64,000 bases of DNA. Source: Stenotrophomonas lactitubi (GTDB lineage: Bacteria; Pseudomonadota; Gammaproteobacteria; Xanthomonadales; Xanthomonadaceae). The position numbers were made by a program, and so were the translations under genes. This document shows, one piece after another, positions 40,292 to 48,755 of this stretch. The stretch covers positions 2,914,001 to 2,978,000 of the forward strand of contig NZ_PHQX01000001.1 in NCBI RefSeq assembly GCF_002803515.1. The letters run 5' to 3'. The notes below the pieces were generated by a model, which made no database searches, was not told the DNA's origin, and was given only the letters and a program-made list of their open reading frames with translations. The first letter of the stretch is position 1. The number at the start of each line of letters is the position of its first letter.

Positions 40292-40936
40292 ATGCGCCAC
40301 TGCCTGGCCCTGCTGCCGATGCTGCTTGCCGTCGCCCCCGCCTGGGCAGGCAACGATGCCTACCGCATCGATCCGGTACACACCCGGGTGCTGTTCGCCA
40401 TCGACCATGCCGGCTACTCGCAGGCGCTGGGTACGATCTCCGGAAGCCAGGGCCAGCTGCAGTTCGATAGCGACAACTGGCGCGATGCGACACTGGACGT
40501 CGAGATTCCGGTAGCACGACTGGACCTTGGCGATGCCAAGTGGAACCAGGCCACGCTGGCGCGCAGCCTGCTCGACGGCGAACGCTTTCCCACCGCCCGC
40601 TTCGTTTCCCACCATGTTGAACCGATCGACGCGAAACGTGCCCACGTGACCGGGACACTGACCCTGCGCGGCGTCAGCCAGGAAGTCACGCTCGAGGTGA
40701 CCTTGAACCAGGTCAAACGCTATCCGCTGCCGCCGTTCCGGCGTACTGCAGGGTTCTCCGCCACCACGACACTGAGCCGCCGCGCCTTCGGCATCACCGC
40801 CTGGCCGGGCGTGATCGGCGATGCGGTGCAGGTGCGGATCGAGGCTGAAGCCACGCTCGACCGCAGCGATTCTCCGGGAACTCCTGCGCCCCAACCCCAC
40901 TCCGACAGCCAGACGGCCACCAAGGACCCTTCATGA
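40292..40936 (+). CDS. YceI family periplasmic lipid-binding protein
   Basis: A 214-residue protein with a cleaved signal peptide (MRHCLALLPMLLAVAPAWA), then the YceI lipocalin-like fold: YRIDPVHTRVLFAIDHAGYS, a RFPTARFVSHHVE strand pair and GTLTLRGVSQEVTLEV. YceI proteins bind polyisoprenoid or quinone-like lipids in the periplasm. This copy has an added proline/serine-rich tail of about 25 residues. The stop overlaps the cytochrome b561 start in ATGA, so the two are coupled. Confidence 0.85.
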   Translation: MRHCLALLPMLLAVAPAWAGNDAYRIDPVHTRVLFAIDHAGYSQALGTISGSQGQLQFDSDNWRDATLDVEIPVARLDLGDAKWNQATLARSLLDGERFPTARFVSHHVEPIDAKRAHVTGTLTLRGVSQEVTLEVTLNQVKRYPLPPFRRTAGFSATTTLSRRAFGITAWPGVIGDAVQVRIEAEATLDRSDSPGTPAPQPHSDSQTATKDPS

Positions 40937-41505
40937 CCGCCAAGAACACCCCCGCCGCCTGGGGGAGTGTCAGCCAGACCCTGCACTGGCTGATCGCATT
41001 GCTGATTCTCGCCCTGGGCATCGTCGGCCTGACCATGGGCGAGCTGCCGAAGACGCCCAAGTACTTCTGGGTCTATACCGCGCACAAGTCGATCGGCATC
41101 ACCGTGCTGGCACTGGTGGTGCTGCGCCTGGGCTGGCGCCTGTATGCCGGTGCCCCCAAGCCGGTACCGGGCGTGCCGAGCTGGCAGGAGCGCATCGCCA
41201 GCGCCACCCATGTGCTGCTGTATGTGCTGATGTTCGCCATCCCGTTGTCGGGCTGGATATACGACTCGGCCAGCGGCCTGCGCCCGTTCCGCTGGTTCGG
41301 TCTGGTCGAAGTACCCAAGCTGAGCGGACCGGACCCGCAGGTCGTGGCGGTTTCCCATGCCCTGCACGAATACGGCTTCTGGCTGTTGATCGCGGTGGTA
41401 CTGGCCCATGCCGGTGCTGCCTTCTACCACCACCTGTTCCAGCGCGATGCCACCCTGTCCCGGATGTTGCCGCGTGGCTGGCTCGCCTCTCCCCAGAAGG
41501 ACTGA
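40933..41505 (+). CDS. Cytochrome b561
   Basis: A 190-residue inner-membrane dihaem cytochrome with four helices. Candidate haem-ligand histidines are in TLHWLIAL (about 18), TAHKSIG (about 50), HVLLYV (about 93) and the VSHALHEYGFW/LAHAGAAFYHH segments (about 138-160). The b561 family passes electrons from the quinone pool to the periplasm. Genes for YceI proteins lie directly on both sides, as in many proteobacteria, suggesting a shared role in quinone or isoprenoid handling. Confidence 0.88.
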   Translation: MTAKNTPAAWGSVSQTLHWLIALLILALGIVGLTMGELPKTPKYFWVYTAHKSIGITVLALVVLRLGWRLYAGAPKPVPGVPSWQERIASATHVLLYVLMFAIPLSGWIYDSASGLRPFRWFGLVEVPKLSGPDPQVVAVSHALHEYGFWLLIAVVLAHAGAAFYHHLFQRDATLSRMLPRGWLASPQKD

Positions 41506-41508
41506 CCG

Positions 41509-42081
41509 ATGAACCTGAAACTGACCACCCCGGCCGCCGTGGCCGCCGCCCTCGCCGGCATGCTGGCCACCGCACCGGTGCTCGCCGCCGATTACGCCCA
41601 GGCGCCAGGTGCCGGTTCGTTCCTGGCCTTTGCCACCAAGTACGACGGTGAAGTGTTCACCGGCAGCTTCCCGGGCTTCGCCACCAAGCTCAGCTTCGAC
41701 CCGGCCAATCCGGCTGCGGGTTCGCTGGACGTGGTGATTCCGCTGGCCGGCGCCAAGAGCGGCAACAGCGACCGCGACTCCACCCTGCAGGGCGCGGACT
41801 TCTTCAGCGTCGGCAAGTTCGCTACCGCACGCTACACCGCCAAGGGTTTCCGCGCGCTCGGCAACGACCAGTTCGCCGCCGATGGCACGCTGGAACTGCG
41901 CGGCGTCAGCAAGCCGGTCACCTTCACCTTCACCTGGAAGCCCGGCGCACAGCCGGTGCTGACCGGCAAGGCGACGGTCAAGCGCCTGGACTTCGGTGTC
42001 GGCGGCGGCGACTGGGCCGATACCAAGACCATCCCCGACGAAACGGCGATCAGCACGATCGTGAAGTTCGACGCGAAATAA
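41509..42081 (+). CDS. YceI family periplasmic lipid-binding protein
   Basis: A 190-residue YceI protein with a signal peptide ending near AAPVLAAD. It contains the domain hallmarks SKFDGEVFTG-like strand (TKYDGEVFTGSFPGF), a KFATARYTAKGFR pair and DGTLELRGVSKPVTFTF. It lacks the tail seen in the first YceI gene of the operon, so the two are not recent duplicates. Three bases separate it from the cytochrome b561 stop. It likely binds a quinone or polyprenoid. Confidence 0.87.
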   Translation: MNLKLTTPAAVAAALAGMLATAPVLAADYAQAPGAGSFLAFATKYDGEVFTGSFPGFATKLSFDPANPAAGSLDVVIPLAGAKSGNSDRDSTLQGADFFSVGKFATARYTAKGFRALGNDQFAADGTLELRGVSKPVTFTFTWKPGAQPVLTGKATVKRLDFGVGGGDWADTKTIPDETAISTIVKFDAK

Positions 42082-42098
42082 GACGCCCTGGCGTCCGC

Positions 42099-42174
42099 GG
42101 TAGCGCCGGGCCATGCCCGGCGGCTTCCCCCGATGGCCGCGCTACGCGCTCGCCGGGCATGGCCCGGCGCTACC
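42099..42174. repeat. SMAG-type repeat, facing pair
   Basis: GGTAG with a GCCGGGCCATGCCCGGC unit faces a GCCGGGCATGGCCCGGC unit ending in CTACC. It lies between the convergent yceI and glutaredoxin-like genes. Its right-hand CTAC supplies the glutaredoxin stop codon (TAG on the minus strand at 42170-42172). Confidence 0.88.
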
Positions 42175-42400
42175 TGCCCGCAGCCAACCAGGCCTGCACC
42201 GCAGCCGCATCGAACGGCCAGTCCAGCTCCCGCCCGCCGGTCTCATCACGCAGCACCGGCACGCGCGCCCCATAGCGCGCCTCCAGCGCCGGCTGGTCAT
42301 CGAGGAACACCGATTCGAACTCGGGCGCCCGCGCCTTGGCCAGTTCGGCCAGGGCCATGTCACACAGATGGCAGTCGTCACGCTGGAACAGGGTCAACAC
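42170..42400 (-). CDS. Glutaredoxin-like protein (DUF836 type)
   Basis: A 76-residue thioredoxin-fold protein with the redox motif CHLC at residues 10-13 and the cis-proline region ARVPVLRD (about 44-51). This short form matches the glutaredoxin-like DUF836 family. It probably reduces disulfides in the cytosol; no partner is known. The start is GTG at 42400 (a TTG follows directly at 42397). The stop codon belongs to a SMAG repeat. It is divergent from sdaA. Confidence 0.8.
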   Translation of the reverse strand: MLTLFQRDDCHLCDMALAELAKARAPEFESVFLDDQPALEARYGARVPVLRDETGGRELDWPFDAAAVQAWLAAGR

Positions 42401-42501
42401 CGGGGTTTGCTCCCTTGGCGGAAATGCTGCGCCGCAGCCATGGAAGCGCGGCGTGAACCGCTAGAATAGCGGTCTCTCCCGGTACCCGCAGTACGGCAAC
42501 C

Positions 42502-43884
42502 ATGGCTGTCAGCACGTTCGACGTTTTCAAGATCGGCATTGGCCCGAGCTCCTCGCACACCGTCGGGCCGATGAGGGCCGCCGAGCGTTTCATCCATCGC
42601 TGGCTGCTCGACCCGGGCAAGCTGGAGGAGGTCGCACGCATCCGTGCCGATGTGTACGGCTCGCTGGCGCTGACCGGTCGCGGCCACGGCACCGACAAGG
42701 CGATCCTGCTGGGCCTGGAAGGGCAGCGTCCGAACCTGATCGACCCGGACATCATCCCGTCCACGCTGGAGCGAATCCGCAGCAGCAAGCGGATCATGCT
42801 GATGGGCCAGCACGAGATCGCCTTCGACGAAAAGCGCGACCTCGGCCTGAACAAGCGGCAGAAGCTGCCCTACCACACCAACGGCATGCGCTTCACCGCG
42901 TACAACGCCGATGACGAAGTGCTGGCCACCCGCGATTACTACTCGGTCGGCGGCGGCTTCGTGGTCAACCAGGACGACGCGGCCGATGACCGCATCGTGC
43001 CTGATGAAACGCCGTTGCCCTACCCGTTCAAGAGCGGCGACGAGCTGCTGGCGCAGACCGCACGCAGTGGCCTGAGCATCGCCCAGTTGATGTTCGAGAA
43101 CGAGAAGTGCTGGCGCACGGAAGACGAGATCCGCGACAACCTGCGCGAGATCTGGAGCGCGATGCAGGCCTGCGTGGCGCGCGGCATCCGTGAGGAAGGC
43201 GTGCTGCCCGGTGGCCTGAAAGTGGGCCGCCGCGCACCGGCGCTGTACCGCGAACTGTCATCGAAGCCGGAAGCGGCGATGCGTGATCCGCTGACCACGC
43301 TGGACTGGGTCAACCTGTACGCACTGGCCGTGAATGAAGAGAACGCCGCCGGTGGCCGCGTGGTCACCGCACCCACCAACGGCGCGGCGGGCGTACTGCC
43401 GGCGGTGCTGCACTACTTCGACCGCTTCTGCCCCGGCGCGAACGAGCAGCGGGTGTTCGACTTCCTGCTGACCTCGGCGGCGATCGGCATCCTGTACAAG
43501 GAAAACGCCTCGATCTCCGGCGCCGAAGTGGGCTGCCAGGGCGAGGTCGGCGTGGCCTGTTCGATGGCCGCCGGTGGCCTGGTCGCGGCGCTGGGTGGCA
43601 ACCCGAGCCAGATCGAGAACGCGGCGGAAATCGGCATGGAGCACAACCTGGGCCTGACCTGCGATCCGATCGGTGGCCTGGTGCAGATTCCGTGCATCGA
43701 GCGCAACGCGATGGGTGCGGTGAAGGCGATCAACGCCTCGCGCATGGCCATGCGCGGCGACGGCAAGCACAAGGTGTCGCTGGACAAAGTCATCAAGACC
43801 ATGCGCGACACCGGCCGCGACATGCAGGACAAATACAAGGAAACCAGCCGCGGCGGGCTGGCGGTGAACGTCATCGAGTGCTGA
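42502..43884 (+). CDS. sdaA: L-serine dehydratase (ammonia-lyase), single chain
   Basis: A 460-residue Fe-S enzyme converting L-serine to pyruvate and ammonia. The N-terminal beta domain has [15 protein letters not shown] (about residues 12-26), and the C-terminal alpha domain has [17 protein letters not shown] (about 290-306) and [17 protein letters not shown] (about 343-359) with cluster-binding cysteines. Length fits the E. coli-type single polypeptide (454 aa). It stands alone. Two GTAG palindromes follow its stop. Confidence 0.95.
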   Translation: MAVSTFDVFKIGIGPSSSHTVGPMRAAERFIHRWLLDPGKLEEVARIRADVYGSLALTGRGHGTDKAILLGLEGQRPNLIDPDIIPSTLERIRSSKRIMLMGQHEIAFDEKRDLGLNKRQKLPYHTNGMRFTAYNADDEVLATRDYYSVGGGFVVNQDDAADDRIVPDETPLPYPFKSGDELLAQTARSGLSIAQLMFENEKCWRTEDEIRDNLREIWSAMQACVARGIREEGVLPGGLKVGRRAPALYRELSSKPEAAMRDPLTTLDWVNLYALAVNEENAAGGRVVTAPTNGAAGVLPAVLHYFDRFCPGANEQRVFDFLLTSAAIGILYKENASISGAEVGCQGEVGVACSMAAGGLVAALGGNPSQIENAAEIGMEHNLGLTCDPIGGLVQIPCIERNAMGAVKAINASRMAMRGDGKHKVSLDKVIKTMRDTGRDMQDKYKETSRGGLAVNVIEC

Positions 43885-43895
43885 TGGTTGGCGCA

Positions 43896-43946
43896 GCCAG
43901 GCATGGCCTGGCTCTACTGTGCAGCCGAGCATGGCCTCGGCTCTAC
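43896..43946. repeat. Two GTAG-type palindromes
   Basis: AGCCAGGCATGGCCTGGCT ending in CTAC (43896-43917) and AGCCGAGCATGGCCTCGGCT ending in CTAC (43923-43946) lie in the same direction after sdaA. They share the GTAG end with SMAG units but have different stem sequences. Confidence 0.7.
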
Positions 43947-44008
43947 AGCGGACAACACCGTCCCCGCTTTCCGGTTAGGCTCGGGCATCCCCTGCTCCGG
44001 AATGTCCC

Positions 44009-45004
44009 ATGCGTGTGATCGCTGCTGCCCTGCTTGCCTGCGTTCCGTTGTCCGCTCTCGCTGCGCCGGCCTACGGGCCGCGGCTGGAGGGGTTCGATTA
44101 CGGCTATCCGGTGAAGACCTTTGCGTTGGAATCGCAGCGCCAGCCGCTGGAGATGGCCTATCTGGATGTCGCGCCGAAGAAGAAGCCGATCGGCGTGGTG
44201 GTGCTGCTGCATGGCAAGAACTTCTGTGCAGCGACCTGGAAGGAGACGATCAAGCCACTGGTGGCTGCAGGCTACCGGGTGATCGCACCGGACCAGGTGG
44301 GTTTCTGCAAATCGAGCAAGCCCGAGCGCTACCAGTATTCATTCGGGCAGCTGGCCGACAACACCCATGCGTTGTTGCAGCAGCTGCAGTTGGATGACGT
44401 GCCGGTGCATGTGGTCGGTCATTCGATGGGCGGCATGCTGGCCATCCGCTATGCGCTGATGTATCCGCAGGAACTGCGCAGTCTGTCGCTGGTCAATCCG
44501 ATCGGGCTGGAGGACTGGAAGGCGCTGGGCGTGCCCTGGCGCAGCGTGGACGCGTGGTATGCCGGCGAAATGAACATCAGCTATGACAGCATCCGCCGCT
44601 ACCAGCTGGACGTGTACTACGACGGCAAGTGGAAGCCGGCGTACGAACCGTGGGCGCGCATGCAGTCAGGCATGTACGAAGGCCCGGGCAAGCAGCAGGT
44701 CGCCTGGAGCCAGGCGTTGACCTCGGACATGGTGTTCAACCAACCCGTCGTCCATGAACTGAAGAACCTGCAGGTGCCGACCACCTTGTTCATCGGCCAG
44801 AAGGACCGCACGGCGATCGGCCGTGACCAGGCATCACCCGAACTGAAGGCGACGCTGGGCAACTACCCGGCACTGGGCAAGGCGGCAGCGGCGGCGATAC
44901 CCGGCTCGACCCTGGTCGAGTTCGCGGCACTGGGCCATTCGCCGCAGGTGCAGGACCCGAAGCAGTTCAATGCGGCGTTGCTGAAGTCGCTGAAGGCGCG
45001 TTGA
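44009..45004 (+). CDS. Secreted alpha/beta hydrolase
   Basis: A 331-residue protein with a signal peptide ending at LSALA-AP (residue 18-20). The hydrolase fold shows an HGKNFC oxyanion region (about 72), nucleophile elbow GHSMGG (serine about 150), an acid in GQKDRTAIG (about 268) and the histidine in LGHSPQVQ (about 312). It may be a periplasmic esterase, lipase or epoxide-type hydrolase; the substrate cannot be inferred. It stands alone between sdaA and the met operon. Confidence 0.75.
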   Translation: MRVIAAALLACVPLSALAAPAYGPRLEGFDYGYPVKTFALESQRQPLEMAYLDVAPKKKPIGVVVLLHGKNFCAATWKETIKPLVAAGYRVIAPDQVGFCKSSKPERYQYSFGQLADNTHALLQQLQLDDVPVHVVGHSMGGMLAIRYALMYPQELRSLSLVNPIGLEDWKALGVPWRSVDAWYAGEMNISYDSIRRYQLDVYYDGKWKPAYEPWARMQSGMYEGPGKQQVAWSQALTSDMVFNQPVVHELKNLQVPTTLFIGQKDRTAIGRDQASPELKATLGNYPALGKAAAAAIPGSTLVEFAALGHSPQVQDPKQFNAALLKSLKAR

Positions 45005-45015
45005 CGTTCCATGAC

Positions 45016-45076
45016 CGCCGGGCATGGCCCGGCGCTACCAGGATCGGTATCGGTAGCGCCGGGCCATGCCCGGCGA
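45016..45076. repeat. SMAG-type repeat, facing pair
   Basis: A GCCGGGCATGGCCCGGC unit ending in CTACC (45016-45039) and a GGTAG unit with GCCGGGCCATGCCCGGC (45052-45076) lie in the gap between the convergent hydrolase and hom genes. Confidence 0.85.
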
Positions 45077-45094
45077 GCGCAGCGGCGGCTGGGG

Positions 45095-46162
45095 TCAACC
45101 CACGATCCGCAGCACGTCATCCAGCAGCGCCGCTGCGGTGACTTCCGCACCCGCGCCCGGCCCCTGGATCAACAGCGGCTGCGCGCGGTAGCGATCGCTG
45201 TGGATGGCCACGCGGTTGTCGGTGCCCGCGCCCTGTGCCAGCGGATGGTCGGCCGCCAGCTCACGCAGGCCTACCTGCGCACCCTCACCATCCACACGTC
45301 CGACAAAACGCAGCACCCGACCGTTCGCGCGCGCCTGCTGCCAACGCGCCTGCAGCGGTGCATCCAGCTGCTCCAGCGCATTCACTGCATCATCCAGCGG
45401 CAACGCCGCGAGCGTATCCGGCACCAGTGAATCGACCTGCACCTGCGAAGCGTCCAGCGCCAAGCCGCTGCTGCGCGCGAGGATCAACAACTTGCGGCGC
45501 ACATCCTCGCCGGACAGGTCCAGTCGCGGGTCCGGCTCGGTGTAGCCGGCCGCCAGCGCTTCACGCACCGCTGCCGAGAACGGTGACTGGCCGTCATACC
45601 GATTGAACAGCCACGCCAGCGAGCCGGAAAGTACGCCTTCGATGGCATGGATGTGGTCGCCACCGGCAACCAGCGCACGCAGGCTGCTGAGCAACGGCAG
45701 GCCGGCGCCGACGGTGGCACTGTCGCCGTAGCGCGCACCGCTGTCGGCGCAACGGTCGGCGATGGCCTGCGCACGCGACAGCTGCGCGCCACGGCCGAGC
45801 TTGTTGGCGGTCACCACGTGCACGCCGCGCGCCAACCACTGCACATGGCGCGCCGCTACGTCTTCGCTGGCGGTGGCATCGACCACTACGTCACCACGCT
45901 CCAGCCCTTCGGCGCTGGCCCACGGTGGCGAACTCTGCCCATCGCGCGGCGCACGGCGTGCCAGTTCCAGCGGCAACGCCAGATCACGGTCGATCGCCAG
46001 CGCCGTGCGCGAATTGGCCAGCCACTGCACGCTGGGCAACTCCAGCCCACGTGCCTGCAGCGCCTGGTAGCGCTGTACGAAGGCCGAACCGACGGTGCCG
46101 GTTCCGAGCAGCGCCAAGCGGCCGGTACCCAGCAGCGGAATTTCGACAGGCAAAGCGCTCAT
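45095..46162 (-). CDS. hom: Homoserine dehydrogenase
   Basis: A 355-residue NAD(P)-dependent enzyme reducing aspartate semialdehyde to homoserine. The Rossmann nucleotide-binding site is LALLGTGTVGSAFVQRY (about residues 16-32); catalytic-region motifs are ANKLGRG (about 140) and the GVLSGSLAWLFN stretch (about 202-213). It lacks the fused aspartokinase of ThrA and any C-terminal ACT domain, so it may not be feedback-inhibited through that domain. It overlaps metB by four bases and is third in the met operon, supplying homoserine to MetX. Confidence 0.9.
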   Translation of the reverse strand: MSALPVEIPLLGTGRLALLGTGTVGSAFVQRYQALQARGLELPSVQWLANSRTALAIDRDLALPLELARRAPRDGQSSPPWASAEGLERGDVVVDATASEDVAARHVQWLARGVHVVTANKLGRGAQLSRAQAIADRCADSGARYGDSATVGAGLPLLSSLRALVAGGDHIHAIEGVLSGSLAWLFNRYDGQSPFSAAVREALAAGYTEPDPRLDLSGEDVRRKLLILARSSGLALDASQVQVDSLVPDTLAALPLDDAVNALEQLDAPLQARWQQARANGRVLRFVGRVDGEGAQVGLRELAADHPLAQGAGTDNRVAIHSDRYRAQPLLIQGPGAGAEVTAAALLDDVLRIVG

Positions 46163-47394
46163 GCGTCTGCCACCTGTTTGCCACGCGCCACCGCATCTAT
46201 CACCGCCCCGGCGCGCGCCAGTGCAGCGCCCAGATCCGCCAGCAGGTCACGCTCGCCTTCGATGCCGACCGACAACCGCAGCAGGCCTTCGCTGATGCCC
46301 GCAGCAGTGCGCGCTTCGGCCGTCATCGCCGCGTGGGTCATGGTTGCCGGGTGCGCGATCAGGCTCTCCACGCCCCCAAGCGACTCGGCCAGCGTGAAGT
46401 AACGCAGGCCATCGACAAACGCACGCACAGCAGCATGCGGATCATCGCCGGCACAGCTGGCCAGTTCGAAGGACAGCATCGCGCCGAAACCACTCTGCTG
46501 GCGGGCGGCAACGGCGTGGCCCGGATGATCGGCCAGGCCCGGGTAGTAGACCTTGGCCACCGCCGGATGCGCATCGAGCAGTGCCACGATCGCGGCGGTG
46601 TTTTCCTGGTGCGCGCGCAGGCGCGCGTCCAGCGTACGCAGGCCGCGCAGGGTCAGGAACGCATCGAACGGTGAACCGGTAAGGCCCAGTGCATTGCCCC
46701 ACCACACCAGCTGTTCGTGCACGGCGGGATCGCGGGCAATCACCGCACCACCGACCACGTCGCTGTGGCCGTTGATGTACTTGGTGGTGGAGTGCAGCAC
46801 CACGTCCGCACCGAACGACAGGGGCTGCTGCAATGCCGGCGACAGGAATGTGTTGTCGACCACCACCAGCGCACCGGCTTTGTGCGCGGCATCGATCACG
46901 AAGCGCAGGTCGGTGATGCGCAGCAGCGGGTTGGACGGCGTTTCCACCAGCACCAGCTTCGGCTGCGTGGCCAGCGCCTGGGCCAGCGCGCGCGGGTCGG
47001 TCAGGTCGGCGGTAACCAGTTCGAAATGGCCCTTCTTCGCCAGCGCGTTGAACAGACGCCAACTGCCGCCGTACGCGTCATGCGGCACCACCAGGGTGTC
47101 GCCGGGCTGCAGCAGTGCGTTCAGCACCAGGTTGATCGCACCCATGCCGGTGGCAGTCACCACGCCGCCGGCGCCGCCTTCCAGTTCGGCCAGCGCTTCG
47201 CCCAGCAGGTCGCGCGTGGGATTGCCACTGCGGGTGTAGTCGTACTGGCGCTTGTTGCCGAAGCCTTCAAAGCTGAAGTTCGACGACAGCACGATCGGCG
47301 GCGTGACCGCGCCATGGGCGGTGTCCCGATCGATGCCGGCGCGGACGGCGGCGGTGGTGCGACAACAGGACGGTTCAGCGGCGTGCAGGCTCAT
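46159..47394 (-). CDS. metB: Cystathionine gamma-synthase / O-succinylhomoserine thiol-lyase
   Basis: A 411-residue PLP enzyme of the Cys/Met metabolism family. The PLP lysine is in HSTTKYINGHSDVVGG (about residue 220), with YDYTRSGNPTRD (about 51) and ETPSNPLLRI (about 165) as further signatures. It couples O-succinylhomoserine and cysteine to cystathionine in methionine synthesis. It overlaps metX and hom by four bases each (ATGA), so all three are co-translated and share the upstream SAM riboswitch. An O-acetylhomoserine-using variant cannot be ruled out from sequence alone. Confidence 0.9.
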   Translation of the reverse strand: MSLHAAEPSCCRTTAAVRAGIDRDTAHGAVTPPIVLSSNFSFEGFGNKRQYDYTRSGNPTRDLLGEALAELEGGAGGVVTATGMGAINLVLNALLQPGDTLVVPHDAYGGSWRLFNALAKKGHFELVTADLTDPRALAQALATQPKLVLVETPSNPLLRITDLRFVIDAAHKAGALVVVDNTFLSPALQQPLSFGADVVLHSTTKYINGHSDVVGGAVIARDPAVHEQLVWWGNALGLTGSPFDAFLTLRGLRTLDARLRAHQENTAAIVALLDAHPAVAKVYYPGLADHPGHAVAARQQSGFGAMLSFELASCAGDDPHAAVRAFVDGLRYFTLAESLGGVESLIAHPATMTHAAMTAEARTAAGISEGLLRLSVGIEGERDLLADLGAALARAGAVIDAVARGKQVADA

Positions 47395-48422
47395 GCGGAC
47401 TCTCCAGAAGTGCGGAAGGCGGTGGCGAGGATCGCGTCGATGCGATCGGTTTCTTTCAGGAAGGCGTCGTGGCCGTAGGGCGAGCGCAGCACGCGCAGGC
47501 TGCCACGCGGGCCCAGTCCCTCGACCAGGCCGACCAGGTCGGCAAGCGGTACCAGGCGGTCGCCTTCAACGGCAACCACCACGGTCGGCGGCAGGATCGC
47601 GCTCGGGTCCACGCGGTGCAGGTCGATCGACTCGGACAGACGCAGGTAGGCATTGACCGGCGTGCGCGCCACGTACTGCGCGCCAGCGGCGTCGAGGTAA
47701 TCTTCGGCGGCGACCCGGACGCGGCCATTGACCACTTCCGGTGCTGCGTCGAAGCGCTCGCCGAATTCTTCCGGCGTGCGATAGCTGAGCATCGCGAACT
47801 GACGAGCCAGCGCCAGGCCGTGGTCTTCGCCACACTGCAGCTGGCCCAGCGCCACAGCACGGCGCTGCAGCGCACGCCAGGCAGCGGCATACGGATGCGG
47901 GCGATGTGCGCCGCTGACCAGCACCAGCTGGCGGACCCGTGCACGGTGGCGGATCGCGAACTGCTGGCCGACCAGTGCACCATACGAATAGCCGACGAAC
48001 GCCTTCAGCGCGCGGATGCCGAGGTGGTCCAGCAGCAATGCCAGCGCATCGGCCTGGTCGGCGGTATCGATCGGCACATCCAACGCACCGTCGGCGCCGA
48101 TGAAATCGAACGCGAGCACGCGCAGCTGCTGCGGATCCAGTGCGCGACCACTGCCGACCAGGCCTTCGGCCCAGCCCTTCTCGGGGAACTGCGCATTGGA
48201 GGCCACATGGCGGTGCGCGGAGATGCCGCCGGCCAGCACCACCACCGGTGCGTTGACCGGACCGACCCACTCGTAGCGCAGGCGCACCGGGCAAGGGCCG
48301 GCATGACGCATCGACAGCACAGCGGCGAACTCGCCGCGCTCGGCGTGCACGCGGTCATCGACCGGCACGCTGACGGGGACAAAGGGTTCGGGGCGAAGCA
48401 CGGTGCTGGTGGCGAAGCTCAT
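47391..48422 (-). CDS. metX: Homoserine O-acyltransferase MetX (probably succinyl-specific)
   Basis: A 343-residue alpha/beta-hydrolase-fold acyltransferase. The nucleophile elbow is GYSYGA (serine about residue 146), with acid in EGDRLVP (about 290) and histidine in YGHDAFLKE (about 322). MetX enzymes acylate homoserine for methionine synthesis; in Xanthomonadaceae they are reported to use succinyl-CoA although the fold is the acetyl type. Downstream metB is consistent with this. The gene heads a four-base-overlapped operon and is preceded by a SAM-I riboswitch. Confidence 0.88.
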   Translation of the reverse strand: MSFATSTVLRPEPFVPVSVPVDDRVHAERGEFAAVLSMRHAGPCPVRLRYEWVGPVNAPVVVLAGGISAHRHVASNAQFPEKGWAEGLVGSGRALDPQQLRVLAFDFIGADGALDVPIDTADQADALALLLDHLGIRALKAFVGYSYGALVGQQFAIRHRARVRQLVLVSGAHRPHPYAAAWRALQRRAVALGQLQCGEDHGLALARQFAMLSYRTPEEFGERFDAAPEVVNGRVRVAAEDYLDAAGAQYVARTPVNAYLRLSESIDLHRVDPSAILPPTVVVAVEGDRLVPLADLVGLVEGLGPRGSLRVLRSPYGHDAFLKETDRIDAILATAFRTSGESA

Positions 48423-48499
48423 GGCGGGTTCCGGTAGGGAAATCGGCCATCGAGCCTTCGCGGGGCTCGCGTTCGAAATGCACGTGGTGTGCAGGTTCG

Positions 48500-48616
48500 A
48501 ACCATCTTTCGGTGGACGCCACGGTCCCCGCAGGATTTGGCACCTACGCAGGCGCTTTCGCGTCTGCGGGCTGCCCCGGCTTCAAAGGGCCTGTCCCTCT
48601 GCCGGTCTCGATGGTG
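48500..48616 (-). promoter_or_regulatory. SAM-I (S-box) riboswitch
   Basis: On the minus strand all core S-box segments appear in order. P1 is CCATC (48614-48610) pairing with GATGG (48506-48502). Between them are AGAGGGACAGGCCC (kink-turn side), TGAAGCCGGGGCAGCC, AGGTGCCAAATCCTGC and CCGAAAGATGG. Downstream are two hairpins: a TTCGAA/GTGCA inverted repeat near 48473-48499, and CGAGCC/GGCTCG at 48451-48469 ahead of the metX start. No T run is present, so control of metX translation is more likely than termination. Confidence 0.93.
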
Positions 48617-48621
48617 GAGCC

Positions 48622-48650
48622 ACGATGCCAGTCCTTTCCGGGCATGTCAA
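48622..48650 (-). promoter_or_regulatory. Sigma-70 promoter of metX
   Basis: On the minus strand a consensus -35 TTGACA (48650-48645) is followed after 17 bp by CATCGT as a weak -10 (48627-48622). Transcription would begin near 48615, exactly at the 5' edge of the riboswitch P1 helix, which supports both calls. Confidence 0.7.
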
Positions 48651-48755
48651 TCCCTTCATGCGGATAAAGAGATGAATAAGCGGAGCGCCCGCCGCCCTTC
48701 CCCCTTCCCAACAGCTTGCGTAGAGTCCCGGCGGTCCATGTCGCTGGAGCCATCG

